Source: Nitrospira sp. | GTDB lineage: Bacteria > Nitrospirota > Nitrospiria > Nitrospirales > Nitrospiraceae | DNA length: 64,000 nt | Assembly (NCBI GenBank): GCA_024998565.1 | Contig: JACOEM010000002.1 | Span: 248,001-312,000 of the forward strand | Direction: 5' to 3' | Shown: positions 44,148-52,593 of the stretch, one piece after another | How the letters are laid out: each line of letters opens with the position of its first letter | How positions within the stretch are numbered: the first letter of the stretch is position 1 | Made by a program: the position numbers and the translations under genes | Notes under the pieces: model-generated | Databases searched by the model: none | The model's input: only the letters and a program-made list of their open reading frames with translations | Told to the model about the DNA's origin: nothing

Positions 44148-44212
44148 TTGGCTCGAAGAGCTGATAGCCCATGGCCGCTATCTAAGCGATCCACAGTGCG
44201 AAGAGAGGCATG

Positions 44213-44237
44213 GTGTCCGTGAGTAATCACGGGGCAC
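44213..44237. terminator. Hairpin between convergent TonB-like and RND genes
   Basis: TCCGTGA or CCGTGA (44217-44222), loop GTAA, TCACGG (44227-44232), extended by GTG (44213-44215) pairing with CAC (44235-44237) across a small bulge. No T-run follows; a bidirectional terminator is likely from position alone. Confidence 0.42.
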
Positions 44238-47200
44238 TTAACGAGGACTATCGACCTGCCTAGACGCGCCTTCCAACGATTCGTGTCCCACTGAGTCATC
44301 GTGTTGGACCAGCTTGCGTCCAGACAGCATGCGCAGGCCGACATAGAACACCGGTGTGAGGAACAAACCGAAGAGGGTCACGCCGATCATGCCGGCGAAC
44401 ACGGTGACGCCTGTGGCGGAACGCACCTCCGCACCGGCCCCGTGCGACAGCACGAGTGGGATCGTGCCGGCGATGAACGCGACGGATGTCATCACGATCG
44501 GCCGCAAACGGAGTCGGCAGGCTTCGAGTGCCGCCTCGACGATTTCCTTGCCTTGCAGTTCCAACTCACGCGCAAATTCGACGATCAGGATCGCATTCTT
44601 GCAAGCCAGTCCCATCAGCACCACCAGGCCGACCTGCACGAAGGTGTTGTTGTCACCGCCGGTAAGCTTGACGCCGGCCAGCGCGCACAGTATGCACATC
44701 GGCACGATCAGGATGACCGCGAGGGGCAAGGTCCAGGACTCATACAGCGCGGCGAGGACGAGGAAGGCCAACAAGATGGCCACGGGGAACACCAGCAGCG
44801 CCGCCTTGCCCTGCGAGGCTTCCTGAAAGCTTAGGTCGGTCCATTCGATGGTCATGCCGTTGGGCAGCACCTTCGCGGCGATGTCGCGAATATTGTCCAT
44901 CGCCTGTGCCGACGAGAACTTGGTCGGATCTGCCTCTCCCATGAAATCGGCGGCCGGATAGCCGTTGTAGCGGAGCACCGGATCGGGGCCATACGTTTGG
45001 CTGAATTTCACCATTGAGCCGATCGGGACCATTTCGCCCTGGTTATTACGGGTTTTGAGGTTCGCGATGTCCTCGACCTTCCCGCGGAAGTCGCCGTCGG
45101 CCTGCGCATACACGCGCCAGGTGCGGCCGAACAGATTGAAGTCGTTCACATAGGCTGAGCCAAGGTAGATCTGCAGCGTGGCGAACAGCTCCGTCAACGC
45201 GATGCCCTGTGTCTTGGTTTTGACACGGTCCACCTCGGCGTCGAGCTGTGGCACGTTGGCCTGATAGCCCGAGATCGGGTACCCCATACCCGGCGTCTGC
45301 ATGACCGCGCCCTGCAGGCTGCTGACGGCATTTTGCAGCGCTCCGAAGCCGAGTCCGGCCCGATCCTCGACGAATAACCCATATCCTGCGCCGTTGCCGA
45401 GTCCAAGAATCGGTGGCGGCATCAACACGAAGGTGATGCCTTCCTTGATGGCGGAGATTTTTTGATTCATCTCCTCGCTGATTTCCTTGGCGCTGCGGTG
45501 GCGCTCGTCGAACGGCTTCAAAATCAGGAAGGCGATGCCGTAGTTCGGCGTGTTCGTGAACTGCAGGGGATTCAAACCCGTCATGGCGACGACGTGGGCG
45601 ATGCCGTCCACGGTCTTGCTGATTGCGACGACCTGGCGCAGGACCGCGTCCGTGCGCTCGAGCGAGGCGCCTTCGGGCAGTTTCACCCCGGCCATGAGGA
45701 ACAGTTTGTCTTGAGTCGGGATGAAGCCGCGCGGCACCGCTTGGAACATGAGACCGGTTCCGATCAGCAGCAGCGCATAGACGGCGAACACGGAGCCGCG
45801 ATGGGTCAACGTGCGCGAGACCGTACCTTGATAGCGGCCGGAACTGGCTTTGAAAAACCGGTTGAACGGTTGGAACACCCACCCGAACAGACGCTCGATC
45901 CAGCGAGACAGGGCATCCTTCGGTGCGCCGTGGCTTTTGAGCAGTTTCGCCGCCAGGGCCGGCGAGAGGGTCAGCGAATTGATTGCCGAGATCACCGTCG
46001 AGATGGCAATCGTCACCGCGAACTGCTTGTAAAACTGGCCGGTCACGCCGCTCAAGAACGCCATCGGCACGAACACGGCGCAGAGCACGAGCGCAATCGC
46101 GACGATCGGCCCTGAGACTTCCTGCATGGCCTGGTGCGCCGCCTGGAGCGGGGTCCGTCCCTCTTCAATGTTGCGTTCGACGTTTTCCACCACCACGATT
46201 GCATCATCCACTACGATCCCGATTGCGAGGACGAGGCCGAAGAGCGTCAACGTATTGATGGAGAAACCGAAGAGGTATAACGCGGCGAACGTGCCCACCA
46301 CCGAGACCGGGACGGCGATGAGCGGAATGATCGAGGCGCGCCAGGTCTGCAGGAACAAAATGACGACGAGCACGACGAGCAGAATCGCTTCCATCAGGGT
46401 CTGCACGACCGCCTGAATGGAATCGCGCACGAACACCGTGGTGTCGTAGTCCGAGCGGTAGGTGAGGCCGGGCGGAAAGCGCGTCTTCAGTTCTTCCATC
46501 TTGGCGATCACCGCATCGCGGACGGTCAGCGCGTTTGCACCGGGTGCCTGGAAGATGCCGATCGGCGGCGCATCCTGGTTGTCGAGTTGTCCGCGCAACG
46601 TGTAATCGTTGGCGCCGAGTTCGATGCGGGCGACGTCGGACAGGCGGACGACCTCGCCGCCGGCCCCGATCTTCAGCACGACGTTGCCGAACTCCTGAGC
46701 CGTACGCAGGCGGCCTTGGGCATTGATGGAGATGAGAAAGTCGGTGCCTTTCGCGATCGGTTCCGCGCCGAGCTGTCCGGCCGAGACCTGGATGTTTTGC
46801 TCGCGCACCGCGGCGACGACGTCTCCGGCGGTCATCCCGCGCGACGCGATCTTGTCCGGGTTCAACCAGATGCGCATCGCATAGTCGCCGCTGCCGAAAA
46901 TCTGCACCTGGCCGACACCGGGCAGGCGAGCCAGTTCATCCTTGATTTTGATGTTGGCGTAGTTGCGCAGATAGAGCGCATCGTATTTCCCGTCCGGCGA
47001 CAGCAATTGGACCATCACCAGAAAGGTCGGTGACTGCTTCTGGGTCGTCACTCCCAGGCTGACCACTTCCGACGGCAGCCGCGACAACGCCTGGCTGACG
47101 CGGTTCTGCACCTGCACCTGGGCGGCGTCGGGATCGGTGCCGGGACGGAACGTGACCGTCATCTGCAACACGCCGTCGGAGCCCGCGACCGACTTCATGT

Positions 47201-47435
47201 ACATCATGTTCTCGACGCCGTTGATCTGTTCTTCCAGTGGCGTTGAGACGGTTTCGGCAATCACCTTGGGGTTGGCCCCGGGATAGATGGCACGCACAAT
47301 GACCGCGGGCGGGACCACTTCGGGGTATTCGCTGATCGGGAGGATGGGGATGGCGATCAAGCCGGCGGCGAAGATGACGATCGACAGTACCGCGGCAAAG
47401 ATCGGGCGGTCGATGAAAAACTTGGAAAAGTCCAC
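44238..47435 (-). CDS. RND multidrug efflux pump, HAE1 family (AcrB/MexB-like)
   Basis: 1065-residue inner-membrane pump driven by the proton gradient. The N-terminus reads MDFSKFFIDRPIFAAVLSIV; 12 membrane helices are in the usual places. The proton relay is intact: IGIVVDDAIVVVENVER (Asp pair near residue 410) and LACKNAILIVEFA (Lys near 943). PVSVVGTFAALYLFGFSINT and ALYESWTLPLAVILIVPM are further HAE1 marks. HAE1 pumps export hydrophobic drugs or solvents, not metals. It lies 12 bp downstream of its adaptor gene; no outer-membrane factor gene is in view. Confidence 0.92.
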   Translation of the reverse strand: MDFSKFFIDRPIFAAVLSIVIFAAGLIAIPILPISEYPEVVPPAVIVRAIYPGANPKVIAETVSTPLEEQINGVENMMYMKSVAGSDGVLQMTVTFRPGTDPDAAQVQVQNRVSQALSRLPSEVVSLGVTTQKQSPTFLVMVQLLSPDGKYDALYLRNYANIKIKDELARLPGVGQVQIFGSGDYAMRIWLNPDKIASRGMTAGDVVAAVREQNIQVSAGQLGAEPIAKGTDFLISINAQGRLRTAQEFGNVVLKIGAGGEVVRLSDVARIELGANDYTLRGQLDNQDAPPIGIFQAPGANALTVRDAVIAKMEELKTRFPPGLTYRSDYDTTVFVRDSIQAVVQTLMEAILLVVLVVILFLQTWRASIIPLIAVPVSVVGTFAALYLFGFSINTLTLFGLVLAIGIVVDDAIVVVENVERNIEEGRTPLQAAHQAMQEVSGPIVAIALVLCAVFVPMAFLSGVTGQFYKQFAVTIAISTVISAINSLTLSPALAAKLLKSHGAPKDALSRWIERLFGWVFQPFNRFFKASSGRYQGTVSRTLTHRGSVFAVYALLLIGTGLMFQAVPRGFIPTQDKLFLMAGVKLPEGASLERTDAVLRQVVAISKTVDGIAHVVAMTGLNPLQFTNTPNYGIAFLILKPFDERHRSAKEISEEMNQKISAIKEGITFVLMPPPILGLGNGAGYGLFVEDRAGLGFGALQNAVSSLQGAVMQTPGMGYPISGYQANVPQLDAEVDRVKTKTQGIALTELFATLQIYLGSAYVNDFNLFGRTWRVYAQADGDFRGKVEDIANLKTRNNQGEMVPIGSMVKFSQTYGPDPVLRYNGYPAADFMGEADPTKFSSAQAMDNIRDIAAKVLPNGMTIEWTDLSFQEASQGKAALLVFPVAILLAFLVLAALYESWTLPLAVILIVPMCILCALAGVKLTGGDNNTFVQVGLVVLMGLACKNAILIVEFARELELQGKEIVEAALEACRLRLRPIVMTSVAFIAGTIPLVLSHGAGAEVRSATGVTVFAGMIGVTLFGLFLTPVFYVGLRMLSGRKLVQHDDSVGHESLEGASRQVDSPR

Positions 47436-47447
47436 AGCCTTGGCTCC

Positions 47448-48614
47448 CTATTTCTCGGCCATGGCTGCGGGCGAGGCCGGTGACGACGGCTTGTCCATCG
47501 GAACTTCCACGGGCATGACCGGCGTGCCGGGATAAAAGATTTTCTGCAGGCCGACCACGACAATCCGGTCGTCCGGTGCGAGGCCGGACCGGACCACGCG
47601 CAGCCCATCGACCATCCCGCCCAGCACGATGTCTTTGCGTTGTGCCTTGCCGTCCTTGTCGACCGCGTACACGTATTTGCGATCCTGATCCGTGAGAACG
47701 GCCTTGTCGTCGATCAAGAGGGCTTGCGCCTTCTGGCCGCTGACGAACTGGACGCGCGCGTAGAGCCCGGGGGTAAAGATGCGGTCTGGATTGGGGAGCA
47801 CGGCGCGCGCGCGTACGGTTCCGAGGGTGGGATTCACCTGAGTGTCGAGAAAGTCGACCTTCCCCGTATGCGGATAGCCGGTCTCATTGGCGAGGCCGAC
47901 GTGCACGGCGTTGTCCTTCGCGGTGCGCTCGCTCTTGCGCTCCTGCTCCTTGTAGCGCAGGTAACTGTTCTCGTCGGCATCGAAATAGACGTACATCGGA
48001 TCTTGCGACACGACCGTCGTCAGCAGGGTTTCGTCGGCGGTCGCCAGATTGCCGACCGTCAGGAGGGCCCGGCTCGCTCGGCCGGAGACCGGGGCGCGGA
48101 CTTCGGTGAAGGACAGGTTGAGCTTGGCGGTCGCCACAGCAGCCTCGGCGGCCTGCACATCGGCCGCGCTCTGCGCTTGCGCGGCACGGCGCAAGTCGAG
48201 CTCTTCGTGCGAGATGGCGTTATCCTCGATGAGTGATTGGGCGCGTTTGTTGCGGATGGTCTCCAGCCGTTGCGCCACGCGGGCGCGTGCCAATTGCGCC
48301 TCGGCGTTGTCCAACGCGGCGCGGTAGGGACGAGGATCGATCTGGAACATCAAATCGCCTCGTTTCACATCCTGGCCTTCTTTGTAGGCGACCCGTTGCA
48401 CGTAGCCGCTGGCCCGCGGTCGCAATTCCACCGTGTCGATCGCGCTGATGCGACCGGTGTATTCGTCCCATTGTTGCACCGACTTCGAGACCACCTGCGC
48501 GACGCCGACTTCTGGGGGAGGCGGTTGTCCGCCGCTGCTGGCCTGCTCGCTGTTGCAGCCGGTGATGGTCAATACTAACGCGAACAGCCAAGGGCAATAT
48601 CTGAACATGATCAT
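47448..48614 (-). CDS. RND efflux periplasmic adaptor lipoprotein (AcrA/MexA-like)
   Basis: 388 residues from the ATG at 48614 (a second ATG at 48608 is equally possible); the frame runs to 48854, but the extra residues are not family-like. Signal with lipobox ITGC (FALVLTITGCNS) makes it a lipoprotein. Adaptor marks: IDTVELRPRASGYVQRVAYK and EGQDVKRGDLMFQIDPRPYR (first lipoyl half), an alpha-helical hairpin (about residues 95-155), and LSFTEVRAPVSGRASRALLT (second half). It bridges the pump to an outer-membrane channel encoded elsewhere. Divergent from marR across a 241-bp spacer. Confidence 0.9.
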   Translation of the reverse strand: MIMFRYCPWLFALVLTITGCNSEQASSGGQPPPPEVGVAQVVSKSVQQWDEYTGRISAIDTVELRPRASGYVQRVAYKEGQDVKRGDLMFQIDPRPYRAALDNAEAQLARARVAQRLETIRNKRAQSLIEDNAISHEELDLRRAAQAQSAADVQAAEAAVATAKLNLSFTEVRAPVSGRASRALLTVGNLATADETLLTTVVSQDPMYVYFDADENSYLRYKEQERKSERTAKDNAVHVGLANETGYPHTGKVDFLDTQVNPTLGTVRARAVLPNPDRIFTPGLYARVQFVSGQKAQALLIDDKAVLTDQDRKYVYAVDKDGKAQRKDIVLGGMVDGLRVVRSGLAPDDRIVVVGLQKIFYPGTPVMPVEVPMDKPSSPASPAAMAEK

Positions 48615-48754
48615 GATGTACCTGGTGCAAGTATTCTTCGTGAAAGAGAATCCTGGATCAAGACGGCCGTCGACGTTGTTTGAATTAATGGTCTCAGACC
48701 ACAGAGCCTGCGGCTCAAAGGCTGTTCTCCTGACCGCGACGCGCCATGTTGCGC

Positions 48755-48784
48755 AGTATCCGGCATGCCGTGAAACATAGTCAA
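48755..48784 (-). promoter_or_regulatory. Candidate promoter of the RND operon
   Basis: On the minus strand TTGACT (48779-48784), an 18-bp spacer and GATACT (48755-48760). The spacer to marR is AT-rich around 48776-48830 and would be the expected place for a MarR operator, but no clean palindrome is seen. Confidence 0.35.
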
Positions 48785-48855
48785 TATATGAATGATCAGG
48801 TTGTGAATAATTTATGATTGAATGTTGAACGTGTTTAAAGTACCGTTGCGTCACG

Positions 48856-49347
48856 ATGAGACGTACTCAAACAGTCCAGCCTTCCAGGATCAAAGGAAAG
48901 TCTTCCGTCTCTCCCTGCATCTCGACGTTGCCACGGCACCGGTTGGTCGAACTGTTGTGGAGCTTTGCCCCGGCCTATCAACGCTGGTCGGAATCTCTAC
49001 TGGTGGAGAAGGGGTTGTCCCCTCAACGGTTGCGCATTCTCGGTTCGATCCATGAGCGCGGCCCGAGAATCATGAGCGACCTGAAGAAAGAACTAGGCGT
49101 GACGGCAACGAACGTGACGGCGCTCGTCGATTCGCTCGAGAAAGACGGATTGGTCGTGCGAACCAGACACCCGACGGATCGCCGGGCCACCGTGATTGAA
49201 CTCTCGGACAAAGTGATGACCGAGCTCTCCCCGCGTTGCACGGAGTACAAAGAGCAGGTCGCGGAGCTGTTTTCGGATCTGAGCGATCAGGAATGTAAAG
49301 CCTTCGTGAAAACGCTGGAGAAGCTCTGGAGTCGATTGCAGGGGTGA
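48856..49347 (+). CDS. MarR family transcriptional regulator
   Basis: 163 residues. Winged-helix core: LSPQRLRILGSIHERGPRIM, SDLKKELGVTATNVTALVDS (recognition helix), LEKDGLVVRTRHPTDRRATV (wing), then a helical dimer arm ending AFVKTLEKLWSRL. MarR proteins repress efflux operons and release on ligand binding. Being divergent from the RND operon, it probably controls it. The first about 30 residues are basic and Ser-rich and may not be the true start; VELLWSFAPAYQRWSE begins the usual fold. Confidence 0.88.
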   Translation: MRRTQTVQPSRIKGKSSVSPCISTLPRHRLVELLWSFAPAYQRWSESLLVEKGLSPQRLRILGSIHERGPRIMSDLKKELGVTATNVTALVDSLEKDGLVVRTRHPTDRRATVIELSDKVMTELSPRCTEYKEQVAELFSDLSDQECKAFVKTLEKLWSRLQG

Positions 49348-49372
49348 AGAGAGTAGGTATGATGGGAGGAGC

Positions 49373-49444
49373 GTGTACACCTTAGCCAACGGCGAGGAGC
49401 TCACAGCGGCCCTCAGCGTAGGGGTTTACTTCCGATCGCATTAA
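49373..49444 (+). pseudogene. TonB-C-like 3' remnant
   Basis: Codons 49373-49444 read VYTLANGEELTAALSVGVYF then RSH and stop, resembling the end of the TonB-like protein at 43680-44147 (GELTVRIHFRSQ). The DNA also matches at the end (TT.ACTTCCG.TCGCA.TAA). No start or upstream part of the gene is found. The match is short, so this is tentative. Confidence 0.35.
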
Positions 49445-49489
49445 ATCATGGCAAGCATGACAGTTATCAAAAGAGGGGAGAAATAGGTC

Positions 49490-49822
49490 TTAGACTCCCT
49501 TTTCCGGCACTTTGATTTTATTCTCGGCTGTTAACCATTCTTCTCGAGATCCAACAAGAAGCCATAGCTCATTTCGTCGAGGCGGCCAATACATCGCGAC
49601 TATGGGGTTATTCCTTCGAATTGTTCCTCCTCCCTCGACTTCTGCCTCAGCAATCACTGCATACCATGGGGCCGTCACGCACCAAGATGGCTGATCTTCG
49701 AACCAGTGTTGCATGGTTGACGCATTCATAGGTTCGTGCTGTGTGCTAGAGCTTCCGGGCACTGCTTCGGGTATAAAATAAACTTCTTCATCGTCTCTCC
49801 TTATATCGCTTACACAATGCAA
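49490..49822 (-). CDS. Hypothetical small protein
   Basis: Up to 110 residues from a TTG at 49822; an ATG at 49729 would give 79. It is Trp-rich with a protein-like body (HWFEDQPSWCVTAPWYAVIA, then NPIVAMYWPPRRNELWLLVG) and no signal peptide or membrane segment. I do not recognise the family. The DNA is AT-richer than its neighbours, which suggests recent arrival. It lies between two apparent gene remnants, so it may be a passenger or itself a relic. Confidence 0.4.
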   Translation of the reverse strand: MHCVSDIRRDDEEVYFIPEAVPGSSSTQHEPMNASTMQHWFEDQPSWCVTAPWYAVIAEAEVEGGGTIRRNNPIVAMYWPPRRNELWLLVGSREEWLTAENKIKVPEKGV

Positions 49823-49949
49823 GGTCGGCTCGACCGTCGCTCTGCCTCATCGCCAGACACACGAGGAAGTGTGCCTGTTGATCGCTCAGTAAATAGTCTT
49901 TTCCGAAGACACTATCCATAGAAAGATTCGCTCTCTGGGGGCCACTTTA

Positions 49950-50061
49950 TCAAGCATAGCCCCCCAGCATATGAAACTTGACGCTGGCGATGGTATAGGC
50001 ACATGGGGACAATCAAAATTACTGTGAGCGGCAGGAGCCAGGATTCATATAGTGCGGCTCC
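49950..50061 (-). pseudogene. RND efflux pump remnant (frameshifted)
   Basis: The minus strand encodes GAALYESWLLPLTVILIVPM, almost the same as ALYESWTLPLAVILIVPM of the intact pump (about residue 870-890). After MCLY, a one-base shift restores IASVKFHMLGG, matching the next part of the pump (ALAGVKLTGG), and the frame then ends at a TGA. Only this 110-bp piece is recognisable. The rest of the 330-bp stretch from 49823 to 50152 holds nothing else I can identify. Confidence 0.7.
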
Positions 50062-50152
50062 ATGACCGTTGTTAGGTTGTCGCGTTTGTTCAGTTTGTGC
50101 GTTTATTGAAACTTGTACTCGTCTAACGCCGTCAGGTGCGGGAAATGGTTTG

Positions 50153-50446
50153 TTAACGAGTTGCCGTGACCGCGAGCCGGAATCCCAAGGCGTGGAGAAG
50201 GGCATCGAGACTTCTGAATTCCGGGTTGCCGCGATCTGACAGCATTCGATAGAGGCTTTCACGGTTCAGCTTCGCCTTCTCGGCAAGTTGTGCGACCCCA
50301 CCTTGCGCTTCGGCGACGTTCCTCAGTGCGAGCAAGAACAGCTCGGGATCATCTTCCTCCAATGCCGCGTTCAAATACTCTTCAGCCTCCTCCGAATCTC
50401 GCAGGCTCTCAATCAGATCCGGCTGATACGCTCTGCTCTTTTTCAT
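50153..50446 (-). CDS. higA: HigA-like antitoxin (helix-turn-helix)
   Basis: 97 residues from the ATG at 50446, five bases after AGGAGG; the frame opens at 50470. N-terminal half: YQPDLIESLRDSEEAEEYLN and ALEEDDPELFLLALRNVAEA. C-terminal helix-turn-helix: GGVAQLAEKAKLNRESLYRM, LSDRGNPEFRSLDALLHALG. This is the addiction-module antidote pattern. The ATG overlaps the toxin stop by 4 bp (ATGA), toxin first, as in HigBA systems. It should neutralise HigB and repress the operon at the palindrome upstream. Confidence 0.85.
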   Translation of the reverse strand: MKKSRAYQPDLIESLRDSEEAEEYLNAALEEDDPELFLLALRNVAEAQGGVAQLAEKAKLNRESLYRMLSDRGNPEFRSLDALLHALGFRLAVTATR

Positions 50447-50775
50447 GGCTTCCTCCTGTATTCGCTCCAATAGCGCTGGGCCGTTTGGATATCCCTGGCC
50501 TGGGTGCTCTTATCACCCCCACAAAGGAGCAGCACGACCGTCGTCCCTTCTTGTCCGAAGTACACTCGAAAGCCTGGGCCGTAATCGATCCGGAGTTCCT
50601 GTACCCCGTCTCCCACACCATGGCAATCGCCGAAGTTTCCTAAGCTCACTCGATCCAAGCGGACGCGAATCTTCGCTCGTGCCCTCTGATCCTGCAGCGA
50701 GTTCAGCCATTCGGTAAAGGGCTCACGGCCCTCTGCCGTGACATAGATGTGCAGCTCTTTCGGGGTGGCCTCCAC
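50443..50775 (-). CDS. higB: HigB/RelE-type toxin (Gp49-like)
   Basis: 110 residues starting at a GTG. Compact RelE-fold mRNA-interferase pattern: REPFTEWLNSLQDQRARAKI, RVRLDRVSLGNFGDCHGVGD, GVQELRIDYGPGFRVYFGQE and LLLCGGDKSTQARDIQTAQRYW. This is the phage-derived Gp49-like/HigB subgroup. It is first in the operon and overlaps the antitoxin by 4 bp. The 5' leader is very short (see promoter). Confidence 0.85.
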   Translation of the reverse strand: MEATPKELHIYVTAEGREPFTEWLNSLQDQRARAKIRVRLDRVSLGNFGDCHGVGDGVQELRIDYGPGFRVYFGQEGTTVVLLLCGGDKSTQARDIQTAQRYWSEYRRKP

Positions 50776-50785
50776 GAATCCAAGT

Positions 50786-50819
50786 GTAGCTTATAAGCTA
50801 CTATCTGGCAAGTACGCAA
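50786..50819 (-). promoter_or_regulatory. higBA promoter with perfect 16-bp operator palindrome
   Basis: GTAGCTTATAAGCTAC (50786-50801) is a perfect palindrome ten bases upstream of the toxin start. On the minus strand its centre supplies a TATAAG -10 (50790-50795); TTGCGT (50814-50819) is the -35, 18 bp away. An antitoxin bound here would block RNA polymerase, the usual autoregulation. Confidence 0.6.
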
Positions 50820-50875
50820 TGACCGTCGTCCGAAACTTGAACGAGCAAGCCTTACAGCTCATTGCAGCGGATCAG

Positions 50876-52591
50876 CTAATTCCCCTCTTCTCTCTTCTCC
50901 GCCACATCGAATTGCAGCCCGCTGGAGCCTTCGCCACGGCCCGGTTCCTTGCGCCGGCCGATCCAGAGATGGGTCGAGCCGTCGATCCATCTGGCGTATT
51001 GATAAGTGCGTGTCACTCGGGCTCCTTCGCGCGGTACTTCCTCCTCATACAGCAACAATTCGCGGTTCGGTTCGAGCAGTCGTCCCTTCGGGAGTTGCAG
51101 CCCTTGAATGCCGCCCTCGCCGAATGCCGGGAGTACTCCGCGTTTGAGCCGCAGGGTGGTGCCGTCTTTCACCGGGAGCAGCGGAATCCAATAGTCCGGC
51201 ACCGTGGTGCCGAGCCGGTACATCAACGGGGCGCCGTCAGCGGCAGGGGATGGCGGCTGTTCTGCCAGCGTTTCTTGATAGGCTTCATGACGATCCAATG
51301 GACGACCGGCAGCGCTTTCGACGACCCGCTCGACGGCCCAAGCCACGTTGGCCATTTCATCTCTCAACAACGACAGGTCTTCAACCGGCCGGCTTTCCAG
51401 CATCGGTCCCAATACCGGCGGCAAGAAGAACAACTTCTGGGTATCGTTCGTGAGGTTGAACATCCGCCAGGGCGTGGTGGGCCCATCCACGTCGGTCGTG
51501 TGGGAAATGAGGAACCGTTCGCCGAATGTGTTGGTCACGACGAGCGCGCGGATCTGCGAGAGTGTCCCGACGGGAAGTTCGAGCGGCAGGAGGAACCAAT
51601 CGTTGCTGTATTCCAGTGCGAACTTCACGAGCAGCAGGCGGGCCAGGTCCTGCGGTGCGGCCTGGACGCTCGCGAAATTGACGGCGCCGTCTTCGAATTC
51701 CCACAAGCGCGCGGAGGGCATGCCGCGAAACGAGACCGGCGCGGGGAGAAAGGCCTCTGTGACTGCGGTGCGGCTTTCGGCGGCGCCCAGGCCGGTCCCC
51801 GAACTCGTCGTGAACGAAAACCAGTCCAATCGTCCATCCAGATATTCCGGCGCGGTCAGCACCACTTCACTCGACGTCGTCTTGGCGGAGACACTGAGGG
51901 CGTACTCCATCCGTTCAGGAATCCAGGCGGAGGGAGCGCTGCCCTGTTGAAAGAGAGCGTCGAGCCAGGTCAGCCAGACGGTGACCTGGCTAAGTACCTT
52001 CGGGCGATTCACCTCGGTCACTTGATCGAACGGCGCTTCCCGAAACAATTCCGCCAGCGTATTGCCGGCCTGCAGCACTCGCACGCGTGCGGCAACCCGC
52101 AGTCCATCGATAGTGCGGCCGCTCAGTACACGGATGAAGGACAGGCTCGCGGCATCGATCTGCTTTCCCAGCTCCGCTGAGGGAGCGGCAAGGACGTACG
52201 TACTAGCTAACCACTGTGCGCGAGTTGGCCCGAGCCCGGCCGTTTCCAGCAGGCGGAGCAGATGCCGTCCCGATTCGGCCGCAAGCCGCCAGTTGGGGCG
52301 TGAGTCGTCCGTCACCGGTTCCGCTTCCACCAGCGTCTCCAACGCCAGGCCGGCGGCTGCGTACGGTCTGGCCGGATGCGGGCCGGAGCGTGGTCCCGGT
52401 TGGTAGCGGGTGACGGCGGCGGTGTCCACGAGCACCTGCGCGGCGGCAGGCGAACCGGCGTCGGCCCCGTTGAACTCGCCGAACTGCCATTGACGGCCCA
52501 ACATCCAGAGCGGGTCGTGGATGCGCGCCTGCAATCCGTCTTGCAGATCCGGGTTGTGGGTGCTGAGGTCGAGTCTGATTCGAGCGGGCAT
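50876..52591 (-). CDS. Large conserved protein with DPLWMLGRQWQFGEF motif
   Basis: 571 residues, last gene of the five-gene leftward operon. It starts 2 bases after the 1772-aa gene's stop, with its ribosome site (ATAGGAG) inside that gene's end. N-terminal block (about residues 22-47): ARIHDPLWMLGRQWQFGEF then NGADAGSP, which I recall from uncharacterised bacterial proteins that occur with large partners like those here. Later blocks: FFLPPVLGPML, LRDEMANVAWAVE (about residues 411-423) and, near the end, PREGARVTRTYQYARWIDGS then THLWIGRRK. No signal peptide, membrane segment or catalytic motif. The plus-strand frame over it (50747-52180) has no family character. Function unknown. Confidence 0.7.
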   Translation of the reverse strand: MPARIRLDLSTHNPDLQDGLQARIHDPLWMLGRQWQFGEFNGADAGSPAAAQVLVDTAAVTRYQPGPRSGPHPARPYAAAGLALETLVEAEPVTDDSRPNWRLAAESGRHLLRLLETAGLGPTRAQWLASTYVLAAPSAELGKQIDAASLSFIRVLSGRTIDGLRVAARVRVLQAGNTLAELFREAPFDQVTEVNRPKVLSQVTVWLTWLDALFQQGSAPSAWIPERMEYALSVSAKTTSSEVVLTAPEYLDGRLDWFSFTTSSGTGLGAAESRTAVTEAFLPAPVSFRGMPSARLWEFEDGAVNFASVQAAPQDLARLLLVKFALEYSNDWFLLPLELPVGTLSQIRALVVTNTFGERFLISHTTDVDGPTTPWRMFNLTNDTQKLFFLPPVLGPMLESRPVEDLSLLRDEMANVAWAVERVVESAAGRPLDRHEAYQETLAEQPPSPAADGAPLMYRLGTTVPDYWIPLLPVKDGTTLRLKRGVLPAFGEGGIQGLQLPKGRLLEPNRELLLYEEEVPREGARVTRTYQYARWIDGSTHLWIGRRKEPGRGEGSSGLQFDVAEKREEGN

Positions 52592-52593
52592 GC

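Noticed and set aside
44238-48614. Heavy-metal (CusA/CzcA-type) RND pump
   Set aside because: The pump has the HAE1 Asp pair and the N-terminus MDFSKFFIDRPIFA of drug pumps, and the adaptor is AcrA/MexA-like; heavy-metal pumps differ in the second membrane domain.
50747-52180. Plus-strand 477-codon frame over the 571-aa gene
   Set aside because: It is rich in Arg, Gln and Gly with no recognisable block, while the opposite strand carries a strongly patterned protein with a good ribosome site and operon spacing. It is a GC-driven shadow.
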